Of a stretch of DNA of 63,664 nt, positions 16,570 to 24,575 are shown one piece after another. Position 1 is the first letter of the stretch. Each line of letters begins with the position of its first letter. Source of the stretch: CBFHWU01 sp965659665. Its GTDB lineage: Bacteria > Bacteroidota > Bacteroidia > Flavobacteriales > Flavobacteriaceae. A program made the translations under genes and the position numbers. The stretch is taken from NCBI GenBank assembly GCA_965659665.1, contig CBFHWU010000006.1, forward strand, positions 1-63,664. Direction: 5' to 3'. The notes beneath the pieces are model-generated. The model was not told the DNA's origin, did not search any database, and saw only the letters and a program-made list of their open reading frames with translations.

Positions 16570-19239
16570 TTAATTAAATATTAGAGGTTCAGTTGAATCA
16601 ATTATGGCACGTTTAATGGCATATAGTGCAGGTTTTGGGCGAAGGTTTTTATCATAAATAAACCGCATTTTATCATGATGTTTTCCAGGCTTACCATCAT
16701 CCATACCCCAAGTGTTGTAGGTCACTACACCCGTTGTGGTTTTTGACAACAGTACTTTTAGGATATTAGCATAAGCAGCAGCTTGTTCATTTAATGTTTG
16801 AGGAGTTGCTTGTTCATTCCAAATTTTATAATCAATTTCTGTCACATGAAAATCCAAGTCATTGGCATGTGCCCAATCTATAAGCTCAGCAAAATATTTT
16901 AATTTATGTTGGTCTAAAGCCAAAGGTTGATCACTTCTCAAATGAGCCTGCCATCCCAAACCATCCACCCTTAGTCCTTTACTTTTTAAGTATAAAATAG
17001 TTTTTTTGACACGTTCCCACATAAGTGGTTCCATTCCTCCGTGTTGATTGAATACCAGACTAATATTGGGGGCATACCTATTTGCGATTTCAAAGGCTTT
17101 TGTGATGTATATCGGATACCCATTTTCATCACGTCCAATTTGTTCCCAAGGGTTTTCCCAAAGATTAACTCCTGGCTTTTCTTCAAACCAATCGCCTTCG
17201 GGGGTAATGGTTTCGTTAACAACATCCATCCATTTGACCGATTTTTCAGTATTCATTCGCTTGCACAAAGCTGTAAAAAACTCGACCATATTCTTTTCAA
17301 GTTCTTCTTTGGTACGATGGTCTTGCTTTGCCCAATGGGAAGCTTGTGGACTAACAGGCCCGTGTATCCTTAATGTTATATTATTTTGATCTGCAAAGGC
17401 CAAATAATCATCAATTTGTGACCAATCCCAAATATTTGGGCTGGGGTGTATACGTGCTTGTTTTGCACAGTTTTCAGGCGTAGAATATGAAAATTCAGTT
17501 AAGAATTTTTCAGCTACAGGAGTGTTCAACTGGTTGTGATTTAGGGTGGCCCCCACGTATACTCGTTCCGTGTCGAATCCTGCTTGTTCTAATAAATTAC
17601 TGATACTACTTTGATTTTTATTTGGGTCTTGCAAAGGAGTAACCAGGCTTTCAGGAATATGTCCAGATCGCATAAATTCAACCGCAGCATGTTTTAAATC
17701 TTTCAAACGACTAGCATATTGATCGGTATTAATGTGATTGATCGATTCATTCGGATCAGATTTGTAATCATATAACTCTTCAGCTATGATGTCATTGTCA
17801 TTGAGTTTGACAGGGGTTGACAAACCTGTTCTAAGCCACATCGTATAACGAAGATCATCGGAACGAAAGGAATACCCCCAAACATTTCCTCCTTTGTTGT
17901 AGCGTTCATACTGACTAACAGAAAATGCTTTGGTTGAGTTTTTTTGAAGATTCATCAATGGGGTTAAAGTTTTGCCTTCAAGACCTTCAGGTTGATCAAT
18001 TTCAGAGATATCGCATAGTGTTGGAAAAAGGTCAACGAATTCAGTTGGAGAAGTCACCCGAACAGGGGTATTGGATTTAGGGTTATAAATCAATAATGGT
18101 GACCGTGTCGCTTGTTCGAAATTAGAATGCTTACACCACATACTGTGATCCCCAAGATGAAAACCATGGTCTCCCCATACCACAATAATAGTGTTGTCGT
18201 ACAATCCATTTTGCTTTAAAGATTGGATGAGTTTACCTATCTGAAAATCAACATAACTGACACATGCATAATAACCGTGAATAAGTTCTTTTTGGAAGGC
18301 TTCATCTAATTGTACTTTTTTAGAATTTTTATCAAAAGTGTAGGAAATATCAGGAGTTATAAAGTTTGAAGATAATTCTCCTGAGCCATGTCCAGCCAAT
18401 ACAACTCGATTTTCGATTTCCCCTTGGAATTCAGCAATAGGGAGTTTATCTCTATTGTATAAATTCCAGTATTTTTTAGGGGCAACAAACGGAAGATGTG
18501 GTTTTTGAAAACCAACTGCCAAGAAGAAGGGTTTCTCGTTATTTTTTAAATCATTTAAAAGCCCCACCGCATGGTTGGCAATTGCCCCGTCATGATAAGA
18601 ATCGTCTGGAACATCGGAAGTGGAAACTGGAGGTTTGTACTTACCATTAAAAAACTTGAACTTTACAGTAGCGTTTTTAAAAGCTTCTGATTGTGTTATT
18701 TTATTTATATTTTTTACAATTTCGGGATCATGAAAACCATAAGTGGGTTTTCCCGTTTTTTCAGAATACTTTACCTTGTAACCCGGGATATAAGTATCCC
18801 AAGATTGCACATCATGTTTTTGGTCAACGCTTCTGGGATCAAAAATTTTTCCGATACCCACCACATGATACCCCGAATTTTTAAAGTGCTCAGGTAAAGT
18901 TTTGATGTGAGGTCTTTTCTTTCTTATTTTGGTGTTAAGTTTATGAACCGTGGTATAATCAGGTCTTCGTCCAGTAAGTACACTTGCTCTTGATGCAGTA
19001 CACCATGCCTCCTGCGCGTGATTATTTAAAAATAGCGTAGCGTTTTTGGCCAGATTATCTAAATTAGGGGTTATCGCAATATCGTCGCCAAAGCTTCGTA
19101 TGCTAGGTTTTAAGTCATCAACTGCAATAAACAAGACATTTGGGGGGGAGTGCTGAGAAAAACCCGAAAAAATGGGGAGCAATAAAATAAAAAAAGATTT
19201 AAAATTTATCAATGGTATGATTTTGTGTATGATACTCAA
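16570..19239 (-). CDS. Sulfatase (S1)-GH10 xylanase fusion protein
   Basis: One 889-residue frame holds two enzymes. Residues 30-560 are an iduronate-like sulfatase: formylglycine motif C80-T-A-S-R, 'FQKPHLPFVAPKKYWN', 'VVWGDHGFHLGDH'. Residues 575-885 are a GH10 barrel: 'YVGATLNHNQL' opening, 'LRIHGPVSPQASHW', acid/base E676 in 'WMDVVNETITPEG', nucleophile E801 in 'FHVTEIDY', 'YNTWGMDDG'. The usual GH10 'GHTLVWH' is altered to 'RIHGPVSP'. A short 'NKNQSSISN' linker separates them. There is no ATG near the start: position 19239 is TTG, another TTG is at 19212, and ATA at 19218 sits in AAAATCATA, one base from the AAATCATGA start context of neighbours. The signal peptide covers roughly residues 10-29. 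It probably removes sulfate and cuts the chain at the same place. Confidence 0.88.
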   Translation of the reverse strand: MSIIHKIIPLINFKSFFILLLPIFSGFSQHSPPNVLFIAVDDLKPSIRSFGDDIAITPNLDNLAKNATLFLNNHAQEAWCTASRASVLTGRRPDYTTVHKLNTKIRKKRPHIKTLPEHFKNSGYHVVGIGKIFDPRSVDQKHDVQSWDTYIPGYKVKYSEKTGKPTYGFHDPEIVKNINKITQSEAFKNATVKFKFFNGKYKPPVSTSDVPDDSYHDGAIANHAVGLLNDLKNNEKPFFLAVGFQKPHLPFVAPKKYWNLYNRDKLPIAEFQGEIENRVVLAGHGSGELSSNFITPDISYTFDKNSKKVQLDEAFQKELIHGYYACVSYVDFQIGKLIQSLKQNGLYDNTIIVVWGDHGFHLGDHSMWCKHSNFEQATRSPLLIYNPKSNTPVRVTSPTEFVDLFPTLCDISEIDQPEGLEGKTLTPLMNLQKNSTKAFSVSQYERYNKGGNVWGYSFRSDDLRYTMWLRTGLSTPVKLNDNDIIAEELYDYKSDPNESINHINTDQYASRLKDLKHAAVEFMRSGHIPESLVTPLQDPNKNQSSISNLLEQAGFDTERVYVGATLNHNQLNTPVAEKFLTEFSYSTPENCAKQARIHPSPNIWDWSQIDDYLAFADQNNITLRIHGPVSPQASHWAKQDHRTKEELEKNMVEFFTALCKRMNTEKSVKWMDVVNETITPEGDWFEEKPGVNLWENPWEQIGRDENGYPIYITKAFEIANRYAPNISLVFNQHGGMEPLMWERVKKTILYLKSKGLRVDGLGWQAHLRSDQPLALDQHKLKYFAELIDWAHANDLDFHVTEIDYKIWNEQATPQTLNEQAAAYANILKVLLSKTTTGVVTYNTWGMDDGKPGKHHDKMRFIYDKNLRPKPALYAIKRAIIDSTEPLIFN

Positions 19240-19331
19240 AATTAGGAGAACTACTTATTTTTTTTTGTAACATTTGTATCAAAAAATAACATTCATCAGT
19301 AAAAAACAGAAGAGTGATTGATCAATTTTAA

Positions 19332-21344
19332 CTAATGAATCAAAATTTTGTCAAAAGTTACAGCATTGCTTCTATCAGTGATTTTAAGTATATAAAACCC
19401 AAACGGAATATGAGCCAAATCAATAAAAGCATCATGATCTTTTTTGAATTTCATTAGTCTTCCCTTGATATCAAAAAGTTCTATGTTCTCAATTAATCTA
19501 TCCGTTTTGATAGTTAAACGATCCTTTACAGGCACAGGATAAAGAGTTACCTTAGGATCAATTGTATCTGAAATGGAAAAGGTGGAAGAAACATCCAACT
19601 GTATATCGTCTAAGAAATAAGTTCCAATATTATTACCAAACATAGCTTCAAATTGGACAGAATCTGTGCCTTCAGGAACACTAAACACAAATTCATAAGG
19701 TTGATAAACCTCAGTTAATATTTTAGATTCTGATGGGTAAAAGTTTCCATACCCTCCACCGTTGATCTTAAATCTCATTTTAAAATCAATTCCTGGAATA
19801 TTAGCTTTAGCATAACAACGTACACTAATCGATTTTCCTTGGAGATCACCCGAGTAGATATTAGAGTTTTTAAAAAGAACTTTATTATGGGTATCAGCAG
19901 AAGTTACCTGAATTTTGGCAGCATTATGTCCCGAATACGAGTCATTTTCTGCATTTGATAGATTAGCAACAGCGTCACCTAACTGAGATAAAGACCATGA
20001 AAAGTCAACACCACACTCAAAATCTGAATTGACAACTATTTCAGATAAACCCGAGGAGTAACAACCTTGACTCAACAACGCATCTTTGACATCTTCAACC
20101 CATAAATTGGTGTCCACAACAGTACTTGGAGTAGTCTGTTTGGGATTATAACTTTGAACAGAAAAATAGTCCATATCATACACAGTTATTCCGCTATCTT
20201 TTCTAAAATGAATGGTTTTTGAAGACTCACCTCCTGCATCCCAAGCGGAAAAAGAAAAACCTCTACTTATCGCTGCTTCAGCAACATAATTAAAATATTT
20301 AGCTCTTGAAACAGGATCAGGGCCACCGTCAGCATAACCAGTTCCATTAGGTGCCTGATTTGCGGCAACATATTTTAAATCACCGGTTTGATAAGCATAT
20401 CCATAAGCATTATCTGCTGCAAATTCGCCTAAATAAACCGCTAAGGGAGGGGAAAAAGACTGCGCCCAATTTAAAACAGTATCAAATTCAGCGTCCAAGG
20501 TTGAAGTATCTGAAGTAGTTCCCCAAGTGTTGGTATTGTATCGATAATCGCTGGATTTGGTAAAAGAAAAAGGTCGATAATAGTGGAAAGTTGTAATTAA
20601 AAAATTATCACTGTTAAGAATAGAAGTACTGATTGTTGTGGGTGATTCGTAAGATGCTTTTGTACCACCAGTGATGATTATCTTTCGTGTCAAATTCTCA
20701 TAAGCAGAATCCCTAATAATACTAATTACACTAGCATTAATATCGTTCATTTCATCTGAGGAAATATGGAAATAGGGTTCATTGATGATTTCAAAAATTA
20801 AATCATCAGAAAACATCTTAAAACGATCAGCAATTTGCGTCCAAATGGCGTAAAATTTATCAAGATCAGCTGCTCTTTTGGCAGATGTTGGATCAGTATA
20901 TGCTGTTTTTAAAGGATCAAAAGTATAGATGAATTCTGATTTTAATTCGGCACCATGAACATCTAATATGATGACTAAGCCTTGGTTTAATCCCCAGCCT
21001 ATTACTTGTTCCACACGATCCAAATAATCACTATTGATTTGGTAATCACTTCTTAAACCAGAATAAGAAGTATCTGGATTTGAAGAATAATTTGAGGTAT
21101 CACCTGAGGTTCGATCCCCAAAAAAATCTATGGGAATACGAACGTTTTTAAACCCAGCTTGAGCAACATCAATGAAGTATTGTTCTGTAACAGCGCCCGA
21201 CCAATTCCCCTCATTAGGAGCACTCAAAACATTTCCCAAATTAATACCACGTCCCATGCGAGATATCATTTCTGTTGGAGTAGTTTGCGCGATCAAAATC
21301 CCTGTCATAACGAAGTACAACAGGGATAAAAAAGGTTTTAACAT
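19332..21344 (-). CDS. GH5 endo-glycanase with CBM-like domain and T9SS tail
   Basis: A 670-residue surface or secreted enzyme. A signal peptide (residues 1-20) is followed by a GH5 barrel: 'RGINLGNVLSAPNEGNW', 'FKNVRIPID', acid/base E189 in 'EIINEPY', 'TTFHYYRPF', nucleophile E307 in 'YLGEFAAD'. Residues about 440-585 form a jelly-roll module like family 4/9 binding domains ('DFECGVDFSWSLSQLGD', 'GTYFLDDIQLDVS'). The tail 'LYPVPVKDRLTIKT ... GFYILKI' is a T9SS sorting domain. GH5 covers many beta-glycanases; the subfamily is not readable, and xylan is inferred from context. The ATG at 21344 is preferred to one 14 codons earlier, because only the later start gives a proper signal peptide and avoids overlapping the upstream gene. 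Confidence 0.88.
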   Translation of the reverse strand: MLKPFLSLLYFVMTGILIAQTTPTEMISRMGRGINLGNVLSAPNEGNWSGAVTEQYFIDVAQAGFKNVRIPIDFFGDRTSGDTSNYSSNPDTSYSGLRSDYQINSDYLDRVEQVIGWGLNQGLVIILDVHGAELKSEFIYTFDPLKTAYTDPTSAKRAADLDKFYAIWTQIADRFKMFSDDLIFEIINEPYFHISSDEMNDINASVISIIRDSAYENLTRKIIITGGTKASYESPTTISTSILNSDNFLITTFHYYRPFSFTKSSDYRYNTNTWGTTSDTSTLDAEFDTVLNWAQSFSPPLAVYLGEFAADNAYGYAYQTGDLKYVAANQAPNGTGYADGGPDPVSRAKYFNYVAEAAISRGFSFSAWDAGGESSKTIHFRKDSGITVYDMDYFSVQSYNPKQTTPSTVVDTNLWVEDVKDALLSQGCYSSGLSEIVVNSDFECGVDFSWSLSQLGDAVANLSNAENDSYSGHNAAKIQVTSADTHNKVLFKNSNIYSGDLQGKSISVRCYAKANIPGIDFKMRFKINGGGYGNFYPSESKILTEVYQPYEFVFSVPEGTDSVQFEAMFGNNIGTYFLDDIQLDVSSTFSISDTIDPKVTLYPVPVKDRLTIKTDRLIENIELFDIKGRLMKFKKDHDAFIDLAHIPFGFYILKITDRSNAVTFDKILIH

Positions 21345-21351
21345 TACAGTA

Positions 21352-21690
21352 TTATTTCGCTTGATTGCGGAATTTAGTATTAGCACTCATAATGGCAGCA
21401 GCCATTTTTCGACCATATTTATCCACAAAAAGAGCACGGGTTTTAGCCCCTGAAGCTTTGTAAATTTCAACTTTTTCAGCTTGAGTAAGCCCTTTTGTTT
21501 TTGTTTGATTTTCCACAATTTGTGTTAGAAGAACATCATGTACAAACTTCTTATCGGCTTCCGTTAAGTCGAGATCTTGGGCTATAAATTCACTTACCGA
21601 CACAGCACGATTGGCTTGCCATTTGGTAGGTTGTTGAGCACTGAGCTGAATTGTACAAAAAAGAACAAGTGTAAAGAGGATATATTTCAT
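21352..21690 (-). CDS. Small secreted protein of unknown function
   Basis: This 112-residue protein is not assigned to a known family. It has a clean signal peptide ('MKYILFTLVLFCTIQLSAQ', residues 1-19) and a mature helical, charged domain of about 90 residues rich in Lys, Glu and Ala ('LDLTEADKKFVHDVLLTQI', 'GLTQAEKVEIYKA'). The 'LTEADKKF' and 'LTQAEK' segments loosely recall the LTxxQ repeats of Spy/CpxP-type periplasmic helical proteins, but that is a weak likeness. It lies between the tandem-domain surface protein and the GH5, 7 bases before the GH5 start, so it is surely co-transcribed with the locus. A periplasmic helper or binding role is possible; none is shown. Confidence 0.75.
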   Translation of the reverse strand: MKYILFTLVLFCTIQLSAQQPTKWQANRAVSVSEFIAQDLDLTEADKKFVHDVLLTQIVENQTKTKGLTQAEKVEIYKASGAKTRALFVDKYGRKMAAAIMSANTKFRNQAK

Positions 21691-21736
21691 TGTATAGCGT
21701 TTATGTAAGTTTTTTTAATTTTATTTGAATAAATTA

Positions 21737-22954
21737 TTAATTTCTAACAAACTTAGTTGAAAAGTTATTTGTTTTCACAAAATAAATTCCTTTATCTAAA
21801 TCAGTGATATCCAGACTATTTGAATATAAGATAGAAGCTTTTATTCTTCGGGCGTTCATATCATAGATTTCAACTTTTGAGCCCCTTGAAACATTTGTGA
21901 AAAATATTTTTTCTGAACTAGGGTTAGGGTAAATCGATGCCATTGGTTGTTCAACACTCTGCATGGATAAAGTTTGAAATGTAATATTATTAATGACGAT
22001 CATAGAACCTCCTACAGATTTATTGCTATCTGAGGACAAACCAACACGAAATCCAATATGACTTCCACCACTAAAATCTGCAAATATTGCACTCACAGAC
22101 TGAACCGCATCGGAGTTGGGTTCTAAAGAAATAGCTATTGAAGATTCATTTCCACTATTGTCTGGATAATAAACCAATAAGCGATCGTTATCAGTGTTGT
22201 TAATGAGGTCGATGAGTAATGAACTGTTGGTAGCATTTACGGAAGCGCCCATCAGAGTAAATCTAGTATATTTGTTAGCTCCATCATTATGAGTAACTTT
22301 CATTTGGCTATTTTCGATAGACAACTCCCCGTTTGACATATGCCACATGTGATGATTGGCTGTAGAAAAAGAAGGAAAGGAAGTAAATTCTGGGGGAGAA
22401 GATAAAAATGCTAGTTTTTCAATATAAAAAGTAACAGGTTGTGAATTAGCAGTCGCTGCACCGCCAGTATTATTAACCGAATCTTTTGGTCTGAATTTTA
22501 AATTCGCCCCTGAAGGTGAAACCCCAGACCAATCTTGTACTCCGCTTGTGGCGTTGGTTTGGTTTTTTGTCATATCGATAAAATAATCTACGTATTCAGT
22601 GTCTCCGCTAGAAATTATTAGGTTGTAATAATCATCTGTTGACGAACTGGCCTTTTTTGAAATAAGTTGCAAACCGCTATTGTGAGAAGTTTCATTTTTC
22701 ATTCGTATATGAAGGTACTTATAGGTATCTCGATCTAATCCTTCAATCGGAAATTGAATGTGTGGATTAGCTCCCGAGTTAGACACTATTTTCAAAGCCC
22801 CATTTTCGACTACCATTGTGGGAAAGTTTTGTTTCGTTATCCCATCTGTGGTAGCTCCAGCTGAAAAGTCCCAGGAAATTTGTTGTGCATGACTTATTGG
22901 TGTCAATAAGATCAAAAGTAAAAGAGTAAAAAAGTGTTTCATATGTTTTATCAT
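21737..22954 (-). CDS. T9SS-sorted tandem beta-sandwich surface protein, candidate glycan-binding protein
   Basis: A 405-residue protein directly after SusD. A signal peptide is followed by two similar modules of about 150 residues. The first is residues 25-185 ('ISWDFSAGATTDGITKQNF', ending 'PVTFYIEKLAFLS'). The second is residues 190-335 ('MWHMSNGELSIENSQMKV', ending 'MIVINNITFQTLS'). A T9SS tail closes it ('IYPNPSSEKIFF', 'DLDKGIYFVKT'). No catalytic motif is seen. In classic loci this place holds a SusE/F-type lipoprotein, so a surface glycan-binding role is inferred, with T9SS export instead of lipidation. The start at 22954 lies in AAATCATGA; an ATG four codons later is an alternative. 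Confidence 0.78.
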   Translation of the reverse strand: MIKHMKHFFTLLLLILLTPISHAQQISWDFSAGATTDGITKQNFPTMVVENGALKIVSNSGANPHIQFPIEGLDRDTYKYLHIRMKNETSHNSGLQLISKKASSSTDDYYNLIISSGDTEYVDYFIDMTKNQTNATSGVQDWSGVSPSGANLKFRPKDSVNNTGGAATANSQPVTFYIEKLAFLSSPPEFTSFPSFSTANHHMWHMSNGELSIENSQMKVTHNDGANKYTRFTLMGASVNATNSSLLIDLINNTDNDRLLVYYPDNSGNESSIAISLEPNSDAVQSVSAIFADFSGGSHIGFRVGLSSDSNKSVGGSMIVINNITFQTLSMQSVEQPMASIYPNPSSEKIFFTNVSRGSKVEIYDMNARRIKASILYSNSLDITDLDKGIYFVKTNNFSTKFVRN

Positions 22955-22968
22955 GATTTAAATTAATT

Positions 22969-22996
22969 TGGCTTCCCGCAGTAAAGCGGGAAGCCA
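22969..22996 (-). promoter_or_regulatory. Strong stem-loop between susD and the downstream genes
   Basis: A perfect 11-base-pair stem, TGGCTTCCCGC (22969-22979) against GCGGGAAGCCA (22986-22996), has a 6-base loop. It lies between the susD stop and the next start, and its GC content is far above its surroundings. On the transcribed (minus) strand no run of T follows it, so it is not a classic terminator. It may protect the susCD message from 3' decay or reduce read-through, giving more SusCD than enzyme. Confidence 0.7.
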
Positions 22997-23005
22997 GATA
23001 AATAA

Positions 23006-24562
23006 CTAGTCTATTAATTCGTTAGTGTTAATTTCAATTAAAGGAATAGGCAGCAACATTACTTGAGATTCATCTTCTGACAAAGTAATATCACGGTTAG
23101 CAGTGTAATGTGCCGTTCCTATGAGGTCATTATGTGGCTTTATGGTGTGATTTAAGAAGTATTGAAACCCTCTTCGACGATTGTTATGTGCATCTTCGCC
23201 TTCACCCAACAACTCAAATTTAAATTCTTCCATAATGGCATCTCTAAATGACTCTTGACCTGCTGAATATTCGCTTCGAGGGCTTACGCCAGCTCGATTA
23301 AGAACTTCATTCAAGTAGGTCATTTCTTGTCCATTTTGAAGTTCATTTGAGATTTCAGCCAGCATCAATAACAAATCAGCATAACGATACACTACGATAT
23401 TTTGACTGTTAAATTGATTGCTATGAGAGGTGTCTTTTTCTACAAATTTGAAAAAGTATGGGTGAGCATTACGAAAATTATTTCTGTTAGTTCTTACAGG
23501 CCATACGAAAACACGGTTTCCATTATCTGCTCGATTCCATTCAGAAAGATAGGTTCCCGCTATGCGTAAATCATTTGGATAGGTAGCCGCGTGATGATCG
23601 TAAAAACTCGCATTAACGCTAAACCATCCAAAGTGCATTCCCATTTTGTATTTAAAAGGAGTGTAATTTCGACCCATTTGAGAGTTAGCAGCTGCCTCAG
23701 AAATTTGCAATTCAAAAATAGACTCTGACGAGTTTTCCCCTTGAACAGTAAATAAACTACTGTAGTCACTTACAAGAGAATAATGACCATACACACTAAG
23801 GGCCTCGTCATAGGCCATTTGCCAATAATCGGCCTCATTCATTCCTGAAGCATGTAAAGAAGGGTTTGTCGCTAGCGTTGAATATACCTTAGCTAAAAGC
23901 ATACTAGCCGCATGACTTTTTGGATATCCTACTCCAGCATCACCATTCATTAAGGATTGAGCCATTTGCGCATCGCTGATGATTTGAGCATAAACTTCGG
24001 CTGGTGTTGATAACGCTTTATTTAAACTTTCTGAAGAAGGTAAATCTAACCATAAAGGAACTGATCCCCAAAGTCGAACTAATGAAAAATAAGACCAAGC
24101 TCTAACAAAATAGGCATGACCTGCCACATCATTAAAGGTGATTTCATCAGCAGAAGTTGGTGAAGAAACCGTGGAAACATTGGAAATTGCTCCATTACAA
24201 CGACTGATTGTTGTATATAAACCGCCCCATAGTGCTTCGGAATCATTATCATAATTAGGCTTGAGGGAAAACAAATTTGCATTATTGGTATTTGACACGG
24301 AGTTCCCATTTTTTCCAGTTCCAAACAATCCAGAAAATCCATTGATTACAAAAAGTCTTCGCTCTTGAGTGTCATAAGAAGTTAATGCTTCATATATTCC
24401 ATCACGAGCTGCCGAAGCAGTATTGGGATCTTGATAAATTGAACTATCTAAGAAGATAGGTTCTTCATCGAGTTCACAGGACATAAAAAAACCAGCGAAC
24501 AAAAACAATAAAATAACTTTAAAGTTCTTCATATTACAGTAATTTTTAAAAATATTTTTCAT
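23006..24562 (-). CDS. SusD-family nutrient-binding outer-membrane lipoprotein
   Basis: A 518-residue protein with a lipoprotein signal: 'LLFLFAGFFMSC' with lipidated C29 followed by acidic residues ('ELDEEP'), which favours export to the cell surface. The helical SusD core with TPR-like repeats is visible ('AYFVRAWSYFSLVRLWGSVP', 'YRYADLLLMLAEI', 'FKFELLGEGEDAHNNRRRG'). It forms the lid on the SusC channel and captures oligosaccharides, here presumably (sulfated) xylo-oligomers. It starts 13 bases after the susC stop. The start at 24562 shares the AAATCATGA context of other genes in this locus; the ATG at 24532, giving a shorter signal peptide, is equally possible. Confidence 0.93.
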   Translation of the reverse strand: MKNIFKNYCNMKNFKVILLFLFAGFFMSCELDEEPIFLDSSIYQDPNTASAARDGIYEALTSYDTQERRLFVINGFSGLFGTGKNGNSVSNTNNANLFSLKPNYDNDSEALWGGLYTTISRCNGAISNVSTVSSPTSADEITFNDVAGHAYFVRAWSYFSLVRLWGSVPLWLDLPSSESLNKALSTPAEVYAQIISDAQMAQSLMNGDAGVGYPKSHAASMLLAKVYSTLATNPSLHASGMNEADYWQMAYDEALSVYGHYSLVSDYSSLFTVQGENSSESIFELQISEAAANSQMGRNYTPFKYKMGMHFGWFSVNASFYDHHAATYPNDLRIAGTYLSEWNRADNGNRVFVWPVRTNRNNFRNAHPYFFKFVEKDTSHSNQFNSQNIVVYRYADLLLMLAEISNELQNGQEMTYLNEVLNRAGVSPRSEYSAGQESFRDAIMEEFKFELLGEGEDAHNNRRRGFQYFLNHTIKPHNDLIGTAHYTANRDITLSEDESQVMLLPIPLIEINTNELID

Positions 24563-24575
24563 GATTTCAAATCAA

